Source: Patescibacteria group bacterium (GTDB lineage Bacteria; Patescibacteriota; Minisyncoccia; Phycocordibacterales; UBA9973). Taken from it: a stretch of 9,155 nt of DNA. Below, piece by piece: positions 1 through 6,466 of this stretch (its first letter is position 1; the number at the start of each line of letters is the position of its first letter). The stretch covers positions 1-9,155 of the forward strand of contig JAUPWJ010000032.1 of assembly GCA_030916575.1 (NCBI GenBank). The letters are read 5' to 3'. The notes under the pieces were generated by a model. The model saw only the letters and a list, made by a program, of their open reading frames with translations. It was not told the origin of the DNA and did not search any database. The translations under genes and the position numbers were made by a program.

Positions 1-284
1 GTGTAGCAATATGGTCCTTTTAAAAGATGCTCTTTGGTCACTTCTTTTTTATCCAAATCCTTAGTAGTCATTTGAGCCCAAACGATTATGATAGTGGCTA
101 CAAATAAAAGTAAAAAACCGATAGGCATCATGATAGAGTTTTCAAATATTCTTACATGAAAAATTAAATCTAAAACAACTCCTAAAATTAATGCGAAAAA
201 GTGTAAAAAATAAGAATGAGCCAAAGTCTGATGAACAGAATTTTTTGGTAAAGTATTATTGGTATTTTCTTGTTTTACTTCCAT
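1..284 (-). CDS. Isoprenylcysteine carboxyl methyltransferase-like membrane protein, N-terminal part (cut by window edge)
   Basis: The gene begins at ATG 284-282 and runs off the window after 94 codons. Two hydrophobic segments are visible, roughly residues 24-43 and 51-71, separated by a short polar loop. After a charged stretch (about 73-87) comes KGPYCYT at residues 89-95. This matches the GPYxxTRHPxY entry to the SAM-binding motif of the ICMT/phospholipid methyltransferase (PEMT-like) superfamily, which methylates lipid or prenyl substrates at the membrane. The substrate cannot be read from this fragment, and the catalytic C-terminal half lies outside the window. The start lies 24 nt beyond the polA stop. 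An in-frame stop at 311-309 rules out a longer N-terminus, and there is no Shine-Dalgarno, but an extended -10 sits 6 nt upstream. The membrane topology is clear; the family assignment is moderate. Confidence 0.65.
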   Translation of the reverse strand, partial: MEVKQENTNNTLPKNSVHQTLAHSYFLHFFALILGVVLDLIFHVRIFENSIMMPIGFLLLFVATIIIVWAQMTTKDLDKKEVTKEHLLKGPYCY

Positions 285-299
285 ATCATTGTTATAGCA
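285..299 (-). promoter_or_regulatory. Extended -10 promoter of the methyltransferase-like gene (leaderless type)
   Basis: Read on the minus strand, TGC (299-297) plus TATAAC (296-291) is followed by six bases and then the ATG at 284. Normal -10 to +1 spacing puts transcription start at the A of the start codon. It fits inside the 24-nt gap after polA and has no good -35. The same arrangement precedes polA and tsaE. Confidence 0.45.
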
Positions 300-308
300 C
301 GAAAAACA

Positions 309-2708
309 CTATTTTACATCCCCTAAATTATTCCCTGAGCCGTAATTAACTGATATCGGTATTTCAGTTTTATACTTTAAATAAGAACGTTCTAATACAC
401 CCTCCATGGCTTTTTCTATAATTTTTTCAGCTTGTTCTTTTACGTCTTCTTTAATTTCATAAACAAGCTCATCATGAATTTGTAAAACCAAATGAGCGTA
501 ACCACTTAGGCCTGCTTTTTCTAAGTCTTCCTGTGCGTAACGAATTGCAATCTTGATAATATCCGCGGCTGTCCCCTGCACTGGAGCATTGATAGCTGTG
601 CGCTCTGCCATGCTTTTGAGAAATGGAATTCTTGAATTTATATTTGGGAAATATCTGCGTCTGCCGAAAAGTGTCTCAGTAAAAATATTTTTAACAGCAA
701 AAACTTTTACACTTTCTAAATAATCTCTCACGCCAGAGAATTGATTGAAATAATTATCATAAAACTTCTGTGCTTCTTCTCTCGTGCCTCCTAAATTCTT
801 TTTGAGAGATGACACTCCCATGCCGTAAATAATTCCGAAGTTTATAACTTTCGCTTTCCTTCTCATTTCTTTATCCACCTTATCTATCGGCACACCAAAG
901 ACAAAACTCGCCACTCCAGCGTGAATATCTTTTCGCTCGGCAAATATCTCTGTCATTTTCTTATCACCGGAGAGCATTGCCACTACACGTAGTTCTATTT
1001 GGCTATAATCAAAAGCTGATAAAACATGTCCTTTGTCCGCAATAAAACCATCACGTATTCTCCGTCCTAATTCACTTTTTATAGGCAAATTCTGTAAATT
1101 CGGATCAATAGAGGAAAATCTACCTGTAGTTGTGCTATTTTGCACAAATTTAGAATGAAGCCTGCCGTCTTCTCCTGCTAAATTTGGTATGACATCTACA
1201 TATGTAGATAAGAGTTTTTGAAGTTCACGGTATTTCATAATCTCAGAAATTATAGGATTACCTTCTTCTAATTCTTCTAAAACAGAAATTTTAGTAGAAA
1301 AATTTCCAGACGCATTTTTCTTTTTATTTGTTTTCATTCCCATTTTACCGAAAAGCACCTCACCTAGTTGTTTCGGAGAATTTATATTGAATTCCACTCC
1401 TGCCATTTCGTAAATTTTATTTGTGAGTTTATCTAGCTCTGTATGATATTCTTCCGATAAATTTTTAAAATACTTTTTATCTATCAAAATTCCATATTTC
1501 TCCATCTCTTCCACAATTGGAATAATGGGCTTTTCAATTTCTTCATATACTTTCTCTAATTTCCTTTCTTTTAAGATTTTAAATACATATTCGTAAGCCA
1601 CATCAAAAGACTCAGTCTTAGCAAAGCGTAAAATATCTTCTAATGGCGGAGTCGGCACATCTGAATTTATAAGCCAGAGTGCAATACTCGCCTCTTGTAA
1701 TTTCTTTTTATCGACATTACTTTTTATTTCTTCTTTCTTCTCCTCTTCTTGATATAGTCCCTCTGTCACGCTCTTACTTCCACTCGTAGAGAAAAATGAC
1801 TTTAATCTCGCGAATAAAGAACGGAATTCAAAAGTAGTAAACATTTCCTCTATTTTCTTTAAATCGGCAGACTCCCAGAAAGTTTTTTCTGGAATTTTAA
1901 AATCTACTGGTGCATCCGGACGTATTTTTGCTAAAGTTTTTGAAAACAAAGCCTCCTCTTCATTATCTTTTATAAGGTCAATAATTCTCGGACTCAATCC
2001 TGCTTTTTTAAAAATATCTGTGTCCTTCTTTAATTTTTTATAAATTTCCTCTATTGTTCCAAAAGTAGTTATCAAAGTCGTCGCTGTCTTCTCTCCTATA
2101 CCTTTAATACCAATAATATTGTCAGATGGATCACCACGGAGCCCTTTATAGTCTGGCAACATGACAGGCTTGAAACCAAATCTCTCTACAACTTTTTCTT
2201 CGTCGTACAAAATCGTATCTGTGATTCCCTTTTTTAAAGTATATATCTGAACTTTTTTACCATCTACTAATTGCATCGTATCCATATCTCCGGACGCAAT
2301 TATGATATTTATATTTTTATTACTTTTAAGATGAGACACGATTGTCCCTAATACATCATCGGCTTCAAATCCCGGACTATCGTAAATAGGAATATTAAAT
2401 GCTTCAAATATTTTTCTAGAACTTTTTAATTGTGATATTAATGCATCATCCGCCTTAGCTCTCCCGGCCTTATATGCATCATAAGCCTCATGACGAAAAG
2501 TCTTCCCCGGCAAATCATAACAAGCCACGATATAGTCAGGCTTCAGATCTGTGATTATCTTCATGAGCATTGTTGAGAGTCCATAGAGAGCCCCTGTCGG
2601 CTCACCAGAAGACGAAAGAAAGTCCGGCAAGGCGTGATAAGCCCGATGAATTATCGCGTGTGAATCAAGTAAAACTAGGGTCTTTGGAGTTTTCGTATCT
2701 TTAGCCAT
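309..2708 (-). CDS. polA: DNA polymerase I, 5'-nuclease plus polymerase, without proofreading domain
   Basis: PolA fills gaps and removes RNA primers during replication and repair. Residues 1 to about 290 are the 5'-3' flap nuclease. They show D15, the R72/K80/R83 region, E115-D117-D118, D141/D143 and the helix-hairpin-helix entry GDPSDN (D193, D196), followed by GIKGIGEKTA. Residues about 385-799 are the family A polymerase. Motif A is DYSQIELR (D567), motif B runs R616-K620-F624-Y628, and motif C is HDE (745-747). F624 is the usual family A residue at the position equivalent to Taq F667. The middle part (about 300-385) is far shorter than a 3'-5' exonuclease domain and shows none of its acidic motifs. 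Only a vestige remains around WLINSD (345-350). At 799 residues it is shorter than E. coli (928) and Taq (832). It probably makes a leaderless mRNA (extended -10 eight nt upstream). No frameshift is seen. Confidence 0.97.
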   Translation of the reverse strand: MAKDTKTPKTLVLLDSHAIIHRAYHALPDFLSSSGEPTGALYGLSTMLMKIITDLKPDYIVACYDLPGKTFRHEAYDAYKAGRAKADDALISQLKSSRKIFEAFNIPIYDSPGFEADDVLGTIVSHLKSNKNINIIIASGDMDTMQLVDGKKVQIYTLKKGITDTILYDEEKVVERFGFKPVMLPDYKGLRGDPSDNIIGIKGIGEKTATTLITTFGTIEEIYKKLKKDTDIFKKAGLSPRIIDLIKDNEEEALFSKTLAKIRPDAPVDFKIPEKTFWESADLKKIEEMFTTFEFRSLFARLKSFFSTSGSKSVTEGLYQEEEKKEEIKSNVDKKKLQEASIALWLINSDVPTPPLEDILRFAKTESFDVAYEYVFKILKERKLEKVYEEIEKPIIPIVEEMEKYGILIDKKYFKNLSEEYHTELDKLTNKIYEMAGVEFNINSPKQLGEVLFGKMGMKTNKKKNASGNFSTKISVLEELEEGNPIISEIMKYRELQKLLSTYVDVIPNLAGEDGRLHSKFVQNSTTTGRFSSIDPNLQNLPIKSELGRRIRDGFIADKGHVLSAFDYSQIELRVVAMLSGDKKMTEIFAERKDIHAGVASFVFGVPIDKVDKEMRRKAKVINFGIIYGMGVSSLKKNLGGTREEAQKFYDNYFNQFSGVRDYLESVKVFAVKNIFTETLFGRRRYFPNINSRIPFLKSMAERTAINAPVQGTAADIIKIAIRYAQEDLEKAGLSGYAHLVLQIHDELVYEIKEDVKEQAEKIIEKAMEGVLERSYLKYKTEIPISVNYGSGNNLGDVK

Positions 2709-2716
2709 GTATTTTT

Positions 2717-2725
2717 AGTATAGCA
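2717..2725 (-). promoter_or_regulatory. Extended -10 promoter of polA (leaderless type)
   Basis: Minus strand TGC (2725-2723) plus TATACT (2722-2717) lies 8 nt before the polA ATG at 2708. Transcription start is predicted at about 2710, which leaves almost no leader and no room for a ribosome binding site. No convincing -35 is present. The position it would occupy is the T-rich tail of the terminator of the upstream gene. Confidence 0.55.
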
Positions 2726-2743
2726 TTTTAAGAAATTTAAAAT

Positions 2744-2780
2744 AAAAAAGGCACCTCTTGTTGTCTATTAGAGGTGCCTT
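2744..2780 (-). terminator. Intrinsic terminator of the ArsR-fold regulator gene
   Basis: A perfect 11-bp stem (2770-2780 with 2748-2758, core GGCACCTCT/AGAGGTGCC) has an 11-nt loop. On the minus strand it is followed by a run of six T, then A, then more T. It begins 21 nt after the stop codon at 2802 and isolates polA from transcription upstream. Confidence 0.9.
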
Positions 2781-2801
2781 GGTAATACTGATTTTCCAGC
2801 T

Positions 2802-3185
2802 TCACTTTTTTTCTTTGAACTTTTTATATTTTTTATATAAAGTCTCAACTACAAAAGCTAGCTCCTCCAAGTTGTCAATGATAAGGGAGTAGTAAACGAA
2901 TTTACCTTTCTTCTCGGCGATACAGATGCCAGCCTTACGAAGAATCGCAAGATTTGTGGAAACTGTGGCTTGCTTCAAGCCGGGCTGTCGCAACTTTACT
3001 TTCAGCTTCTTGTGAATCTGCCCAACATATAATGTTGGAGTTTCTTGCAGTAAAGCAATTACTTTTCTTCTGAGCCGGTGGTCGACAGCTTTAAAGACAA
3101 ATTTCATAATGCGAAATTTTATGTAATCTAGTTCGATTACATCCCCAGCTCCTGTGAGCTTTAAAACTTGATTCTTAACTTTCAT
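2802..3185 (-). CDS. ArsR-fold winged-helix transcriptional regulator
   Basis: This 127-residue basic protein has an ArsR/SmtB-like winged helix. An opening helix (about residues 24-47, ending RRKVIALLQE) leads to a second helix, then the recognition-helix segment KQATVSTNLAILRKAGI (71-87), the beta-wing (88-101, EKKGKFVYYSL) and a C-terminal helix rich in K and E. The ELCVCDL-type metal site of ArsR is absent and the only cysteine is C88 beside the wing, so it is unlikely to be a classical metal sensor; the ligand is unknown. I chose ATG 3185. The reading frame stays open to a TTG at 3227, but that adds a hydrophobic stretch (LLFIIIC) not expected on a cytosolic regulator and starts inside an inverted repeat. 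The gene has its own promoter, a leader of about 56 nt, a dyad at the transcription start and a strong terminator. Autoregulation is plausible; the wider targets cannot be inferred. Confidence 0.8.
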   Translation of the reverse strand: MKVKNQVLKLTGAGDVIELDYIKFRIMKFVFKAVDHRLRRKVIALLQETPTLYVGQIHKKLKVKLRQPGLKQATVSTNLAILRKAGICIAEKKGKFVYYSLIIDNLEELAFVVETLYKKYKKFKEKK

Positions 3186-3219
3186 TGCATTTGTAGTTTT
3201 GCAAATTATGATAAATAAC

Positions 3220-3239
3220 AAGCTCAAGATTGAGAGCTT
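3220..3239. repeat. Inverted repeat at the regulator's transcription start, candidate operator or 5' hairpin
   Basis: Six-bp arms AAGCTC/GAGCTT enclose 8 bases. An alternative inner dyad CTCAA-TC-TTGAG overlaps it. It begins 1-2 nt after the predicted transcription start at 3241, a position where a bound repressor would block RNA polymerase. It could instead act as a 5' mRNA hairpin. Confidence 0.45.
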
Positions 3240-3247
3240 CCTTCTTT

Positions 3248-3276
3248 TTTATAACACATTATTATAAATAAATCAA
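3248..3276 (-). promoter_or_regulatory. Sigma70-type promoter of the ArsR-fold regulator
   Basis: The minus strand reads TTGATT (3276-3271), a 17-nt spacer ending in TGT, then TATAAA (3253-3248), with transcription start near 3241. The -35 directly abuts the tsaE stop codon at 3277. A TATAAT at 3266-3261 lies inside the spacer but has no matching -35. Confidence 0.6.
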
Positions 3277-3708
3277 CTATTGGATTTTAATTTCCCTGTG
3301 TCCAGTCTTTAAATGTTTGATTTTTATCTTATGATGTTTCTTCGGCATGGCCTTTTTTATATTCTCAGGCCATTCTATGAAAACTATATTTTCTTTTTTG
3401 GATAAAATTTCTTTCCAACCTAAATTCAGTAATTCTTTTTCATTTTTTAATCTATAAGCATCAAGGTGATAGAAATTCTCAAACATCTCATGCTTGAGCG
3501 GATAGCGCTTCATTATTACAAAAGTCGGGCTATTCACTTTCTTTTTTATCCCAAGCTCTTTAGTGACATATTGCGTAAAAGTTGTCTTCCCTGTTCCAAG
3601 CTCACCATAAAGTCCGACAATGCATGCCGTTTTGTTTTTCTTTTTTACAATTTTATCTAAAAACTTTTTAGCAATTTTTTGCGTGTCCCCTGTATTTTTT
3701 GAAATCAT
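3277..3708 (-). CDS. tsaE: TsaE, ATPase of tRNA threonylcarbamoyladenosine (t6A) synthesis
   Basis: TsaE is the small P-loop ATPase that works with the TsaB-TsaD complex, where hydrolysis resets the enzyme that transfers threonylcarbamoyl to A37 of ANN-decoding tRNAs. The 143-residue length is normal. The Walker A motif is GELGTGKT (35-42), followed by the family signatures NSPTFVIMKRY (59-69), YHLDAYRL (80-87, D83) and FIEWPENI (110-117, with the conserved E112-W113). The C-terminus is lysine- and histidine-rich. ATG 3708 lies 6 nt after an extended -10 and there is no Shine-Dalgarno. The tsaB, tsaC and tsaD partners are not in the window. The terminator of the secreted-protein gene separates it from that gene, so it is probably transcribed from its own start. 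Confidence 0.95.
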   Translation of the reverse strand: MISKNTGDTQKIAKKFLDKIVKKKNKTACIVGLYGELGTGKTTFTQYVTKELGIKKKVNSPTFVIMKRYPLKHEMFENFYHLDAYRLKNEKELLNLGWKEILSKKENIVFIEWPENIKKAMPKKHHKIKIKHLKTGHREIKIQ

Positions 3709-3714
3709 ATTTGT

Positions 3715-3723
3715 ATTTTAGCA
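3715..3723 (-). promoter_or_regulatory. Extended -10 promoter of tsaE (leaderless type)
   Basis: Minus strand TGC (3723-3721) plus TAAAAT (3720-3715) is followed by six bases and then the tsaE ATG at 3708. Predicted transcription start coincides with the start codon. It directly abuts the T tract of the upstream terminator, and no -35 is evident. Confidence 0.5.
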
Positions 3724-3724
3724 T

Positions 3725-3767
3725 AAAAAAAAATTACCTCGTGCACTGTTGGGTGCTCCGAGGTAAT
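3725..3767 (-). terminator. Intrinsic terminator of the secreted-protein gene
   Basis: A 9-bp outer stem ATTACCTCG/CGAGGTAAT (3759-3767 with 3733-3741) stacks on a 4-bp inner stem GCAC/GTGC with a 6-nt loop. A run of nine T follows on the minus strand (3733-3725). It starts 19 nt after the stop at 3787. Confidence 0.92.
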
Positions 3768-3786
3768 CTCAATAATTTAACCAACT

Positions 3787-4614
3787 TTAACCGCGTTGGT
3801 AATACGTAACTTCTGTGGCACAGCCACAAGGTGAACGAGGTGGATATTTCGTAATAATCCAAGGTACCTGTGAAGCAGGCACCTCTATTGTAATCCATTG
3901 TCCATACCTATCTTTGGCATAGTCATTTCTTACAAAATTACCACCTGTGCCGTATACTGCAAACATCTGGTGAAAAGTCGCCATTTGCTCAGGCATTCTT
4001 TCTTGTCTGTATTCTTGTTGAGGGAATCCAGGAAAAGAAAGGTCAACCTTCGGTCCATCTATGGGAGAGGCTGGTCTTGCTGCCGGTGGTGTCGCTTTAA
4101 CAATTTTCCCAGTACTTGGAAAAAGATTCAGGCACCATGTCGAGCAAAACATTTGCCCGAACATCTCCAGTGCCCACTCACCTTCGTGAGCAGTACGAAC
4201 TATTTGCTTACCAAAAGCCAATTTTCCATTCACAACAGATAGTGTCATGAAAGTGTATGATGTTCCTGCTGAGAGCTTAAAAACTCTCATTTTGAAATCT
4301 TTGCTATCCTCAGGATGATCTTTCAACCACAAGAGAACATTTGCAATAGAATCGGCTGGCATAACATCACTTCCCATGTAGGTAACTTCTGCGTTTTGCA
4401 TACACTGTGATGCAAAATCTTCAAAAGTTTTAGACAATACTGGGCTTTTAAACCCAGAGACAATCCGATCAACAGCTGAAGGGTATGTTGTGAATGCTTT
4501 TCCTTCACCTAAGCCGGCAACAACAGAAAAGCCGGCGTTGGTATGTGGAGCAAGTTGCGCCACTGCAGAAAAAGAAAAACAGGAAATTGCAAGTAATAAG
4601 AACAGATTTTTCAT
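3787..4614 (-). CDS. Secreted protein of unknown function with signal peptide
   Basis: I do not recognise this 275-residue protein. It opens with a clear type I signal peptide: MKN, a hydrophobic core (residues 4-17) and AVA|Q with cleavage expected after A19. C12 lies in the core without a proper lipobox, so a lipoprotein is unlikely. The mature part has five cysteines: C71, a CSTWC pair (157/161) and a CGC pair (263/265). Disulfides or metal binding are possible. A proline-rich linker (about 175-198) separates an N-terminal region (about 25-170) from a C-terminal aromatic-rich region (about 200-275). No transmembrane anchor, sortase motif or catalytic signature is visible. It has a near-consensus promoter, a leader of about 58 nt and a strong terminator, which suggests a monocistronic and possibly highly expressed gene. 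The signal peptide ending in AQ resembles those common in Bacteroidota, but that alone does not show transfer. Confidence 0.85.
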   Translation of the reverse strand: MKNLFLLLAISCFSFSAVAQLAPHTNAGFSVVAGLGEGKAFTTYPSAVDRIVSGFKSPVLSKTFEDFASQCMQNAEVTYMGSDVMPADSIANVLLWLKDHPEDSKDFKMRVFKLSAGTSYTFMTLSVVNGKLAFGKQIVRTAHEGEWALEMFGQMFCSTWCLNLFPSTGKIVKATPPAARPASPIDGPKVDLSFPGFPQQEYRQERMPEQMATFHQMFAVYGTGGNFVRNDYAKDRYGQWITIEVPASQVPWIITKYPPRSPCGCATEVTYYQRG

Positions 4615-4678
4615 ATCAGAGTTTTTTAGATTATTCGATTATAAAAGGACTACGCGTGTTCTGTGACCTTATCTATAT

Positions 4679-4707
4679 AGTATAGCACAAAGAGCCCTAA
4701 AAGTCAA
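4679..4707 (-). promoter_or_regulatory. Strong sigma70-type promoter of the secreted-protein gene
   Basis: The minus strand reads TTGACT (4707-4702), a 17-nt spacer ending in TGC, then TATACT (4684-4679). Transcription start is expected at the A at 4672, giving a leader of about 58 nt to the ATG at 4614. No Shine-Dalgarno precedes the start codon. A second TATAAT on this strand at 4643-4638 has no recognisable -35. Confidence 0.75.
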
Positions 4708-4743
4708 GGGGTAAAAGGGTAAGCAAACAAGGCTAAAATGCTG

Positions 4744-4749
4744 TATAAT
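4744..4749 (+). promoter_or_regulatory. -10 element of pilB
   Basis: A consensus TATAAT lies 9 nt before ATG 4759. Predicted transcription start is about 4756-4757, again nearly leaderless. No good -35 is seen around 4720-4727. The element lies inside the upstream in-frame extension that starts at ATG 4738, which argues against that longer start. Confidence 0.5.
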
Positions 4750-4758
4750 AAAGCTCAA

Positions 4759-6456
4759 ATGTCAGACTTTGATGAAGACAAACAAAATAAACAATTAGAA
4801 GAACTCAAGAAAGAAGAGGAGGAACAACTCGTGGAAGTATTGGCTCAAAGCAAATACGGTATTCCTTATGTAAACCTGTACCGCCTAGGCATAGACAATG
4901 AAGCTCTAAGGCACATTTCTGAGAAAGACGCCCGTGAATGGAAAGTCGGGCCTTTTAAATTGGCTGGAAAAAATATCTCAATAGCTGTCCGCTCCCCTGA
5001 TCCACAACTCTTAAGTAAACTAAAAGAAGAAATGGAAAGACAAAGTTTATTTCCAATATTTTACATGGCTTCCATTGGAAGCATAGAAAAAGTTTGGGAA
5101 AGATATTTAGAATTATCTATGGCTGAAAATGCTATGCGTGGTGGACTTGAAATTTCTGCTGAAACTCTAAGAAATACTGCAAAAGAAATACAACAAATGA
5201 AAGATATTGAGCGTTTGATAAAAGATGTAAAGGCAGATAATCAAATCCACAAAGTTTCCCGCATGTTAGAAATTATTCTAGCAGGAGCAATAGCTATCAA
5301 AGCATCCGATATACACATAGAGCGAGAGAAAAATGACGCTCGTCTCCGACTTCGTTTAGATGGAGTACTTCAAGATGTGGACTTCTTTGATGGAGATTTA
5401 TATAACTTATTAAATTCTAGAATCAAACTTCTCTCTGGAATGAAATTAACTTCAAACAATGCTCAAGACGGTCGTTTCGCAATTATTGAAGCAGATGAAG
5501 AAATAAGTATTCGTACTTCACTTGTGCCTGGAGCATATGGTGAAAAAATTGTTATGAGAATCTTGGACCCTAAGTCAATTCAAATAACACTCGAACAACT
5601 CGGCATCGAAGACTATCTCTTTAAAATAATTGAGGAGGAAATAGCGAAACCAAATGGTCTGATATTGGTCACAGGACCAACAGGTTCTGGAAAGACTACT
5701 TCACTTTATGCTTTCTTAAGTAAGATATACAACACAGAAATAAACATCATAACTATTGAAGACCCAATAGAATACCACTTAAATGGTATTACTCAGACTC
5801 AAGTATTTGACGAAAAAGATTATACTTTTTTAAATGGTCTAAGGGCAGCAATGCGACAAGACCCAGATGTAATCATGGTCGGAGAAATCCGTGACCATGA
5901 AACAGCTGAAACTGCTGTCCAAGCAGCGCTCACTGGACACATAGTCTTCTCAACATTACACACTAATAATGCGGCTGGGGTTATTCCTCGTCTTATAGAC
6001 TTGGGAGTAAATCCAAAAATATTAGTTTCGGCTTTATCTTTATCTATTGCGCAGAGACTAGTCCGAAAACTTTGCCAATTCTGTAAAAAGGAAAAGACTA
6101 TAAATGAAGCAGAAAGACAAACTATAAAAACAATACTAGAAGGAATGAAAGAAGAAGGAAAAGACTTAGTTAAATATAATATTGATGAAAACAAAGAATA
6201 TAAAGTATATACAACTGTTGGTTGTGAAAAATGTAATATGACTGGCTACAAAGGCCGACTCGGAATATTTGAAGCTATTAAGACAGATGAAGCCATAGAG
6301 AAAATAATGCCGGAAAATCCAAGTGAAAGAGAGTTGAAAAAAGTTGCCAGAACTCAAGGTATACTTTCTATGCGCCAAGATGGTGTTGTAAAAATTCTTA
6401 ATGGAGTTACTTCTATGGAAGAAGTTCAGAGTGTGGTGGACTTACACGAAGAATAA
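4759..6456 (+). CDS. pilB: Type IV pilus assembly ATPase PilB (GspE/PulE family)
   Basis: PilB is the cytoplasmic hexameric motor that drives pilin polymerisation at the inner membrane. Numbered from ATG 4759 (565 residues), a charged start (1-25, rich in D, E and K) is followed by an MshEN/T2SSE_N-like domain (about 25-115), a linker, the N2 domain (about 165-270, with KASDIHIE) and the C-terminal ATPase. Visible motifs are Walker A GPTGSGKT (306-313), the Asp box ITIEDPIEY (331-339), Walker B DVIMVGEIRD (370-379, E376), the His box GHIVFSTLHT (393-402) and the tetracysteine zinc motif C439/C442 and C489/C492. The frame opens at ATG 4738, but that codon lies upstream of the TATAAT, so 4759 is preferred. 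No other pilus gene is in the window. Type II secretion GspE is the close alternative; type IV pili are the usual system in CPR bacteria. Confidence 0.93.
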   Translation: MSDFDEDKQNKQLEELKKEEEEQLVEVLAQSKYGIPYVNLYRLGIDNEALRHISEKDAREWKVGPFKLAGKNISIAVRSPDPQLLSKLKEEMERQSLFPIFYMASIGSIEKVWERYLELSMAENAMRGGLEISAETLRNTAKEIQQMKDIERLIKDVKADNQIHKVSRMLEIILAGAIAIKASDIHIEREKNDARLRLRLDGVLQDVDFFDGDLYNLLNSRIKLLSGMKLTSNNAQDGRFAIIEADEEISIRTSLVPGAYGEKIVMRILDPKSIQITLEQLGIEDYLFKIIEEEIAKPNGLILVTGPTGSGKTTSLYAFLSKIYNTEINIITIEDPIEYHLNGITQTQVFDEKDYTFLNGLRAAMRQDPDVIMVGEIRDHETAETAVQAALTGHIVFSTLHTNNAAGVIPRLIDLGVNPKILVSALSLSIAQRLVRKLCQFCKKEKTINEAERQTIKTILEGMKEEGKDLVKYNIDENKEYKVYTTVGCEKCNMTGYKGRLGIFEAIKTDEAIEKIMPENPSERELKKVARTQGILSMRQDGVVKILNGVTSMEEVQSVVDLHEE

Positions 6457-6466
6457 TTTTTGTCTT

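Noticed and set aside
3186..3227. TTG start giving the regulator 14 extra residues
   Set aside because: The extension is hydrophobic, overlaps the inverted repeat at the transcription start and uses a rare start codon. An AAGGAAG lies upstream of it, so it is not fully excluded, but ATG 3185 is more natural.
3466..3660. Plus-strand reading frame opposite tsaE
   Set aside because: It lies antisense to a well-conserved gene, with no family match or start signals.
3898..4242. Plus-strand reading frame opposite the secreted-protein gene, and other frames at 4323-4508 and 4494-4685
   Set aside because: These overlap the signal-peptide protein, whose start, promoter and terminator are coherent. 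The alternative translations look like random antisense products.
4552..4614. Lipoprotein signal in the secreted protein
   Set aside because: The residues before C12 (AIS) do not form a good lipobox, and a type I cleavage site AVA|Q follows at the right distance.
4738..4758. Upstream ATG giving pilB seven extra residues
   Set aside because: The extension contains the TATAAT at 4744-4749. A transcript started from that element would not include ATG 4738, while ATG 4759 fits the spacing.
5820..6378. Minus-strand reading frames inside pilB
   Set aside because: Both lie antisense to conserved PilB motifs (Walker B, His box, tetracysteine) and have no independent support.
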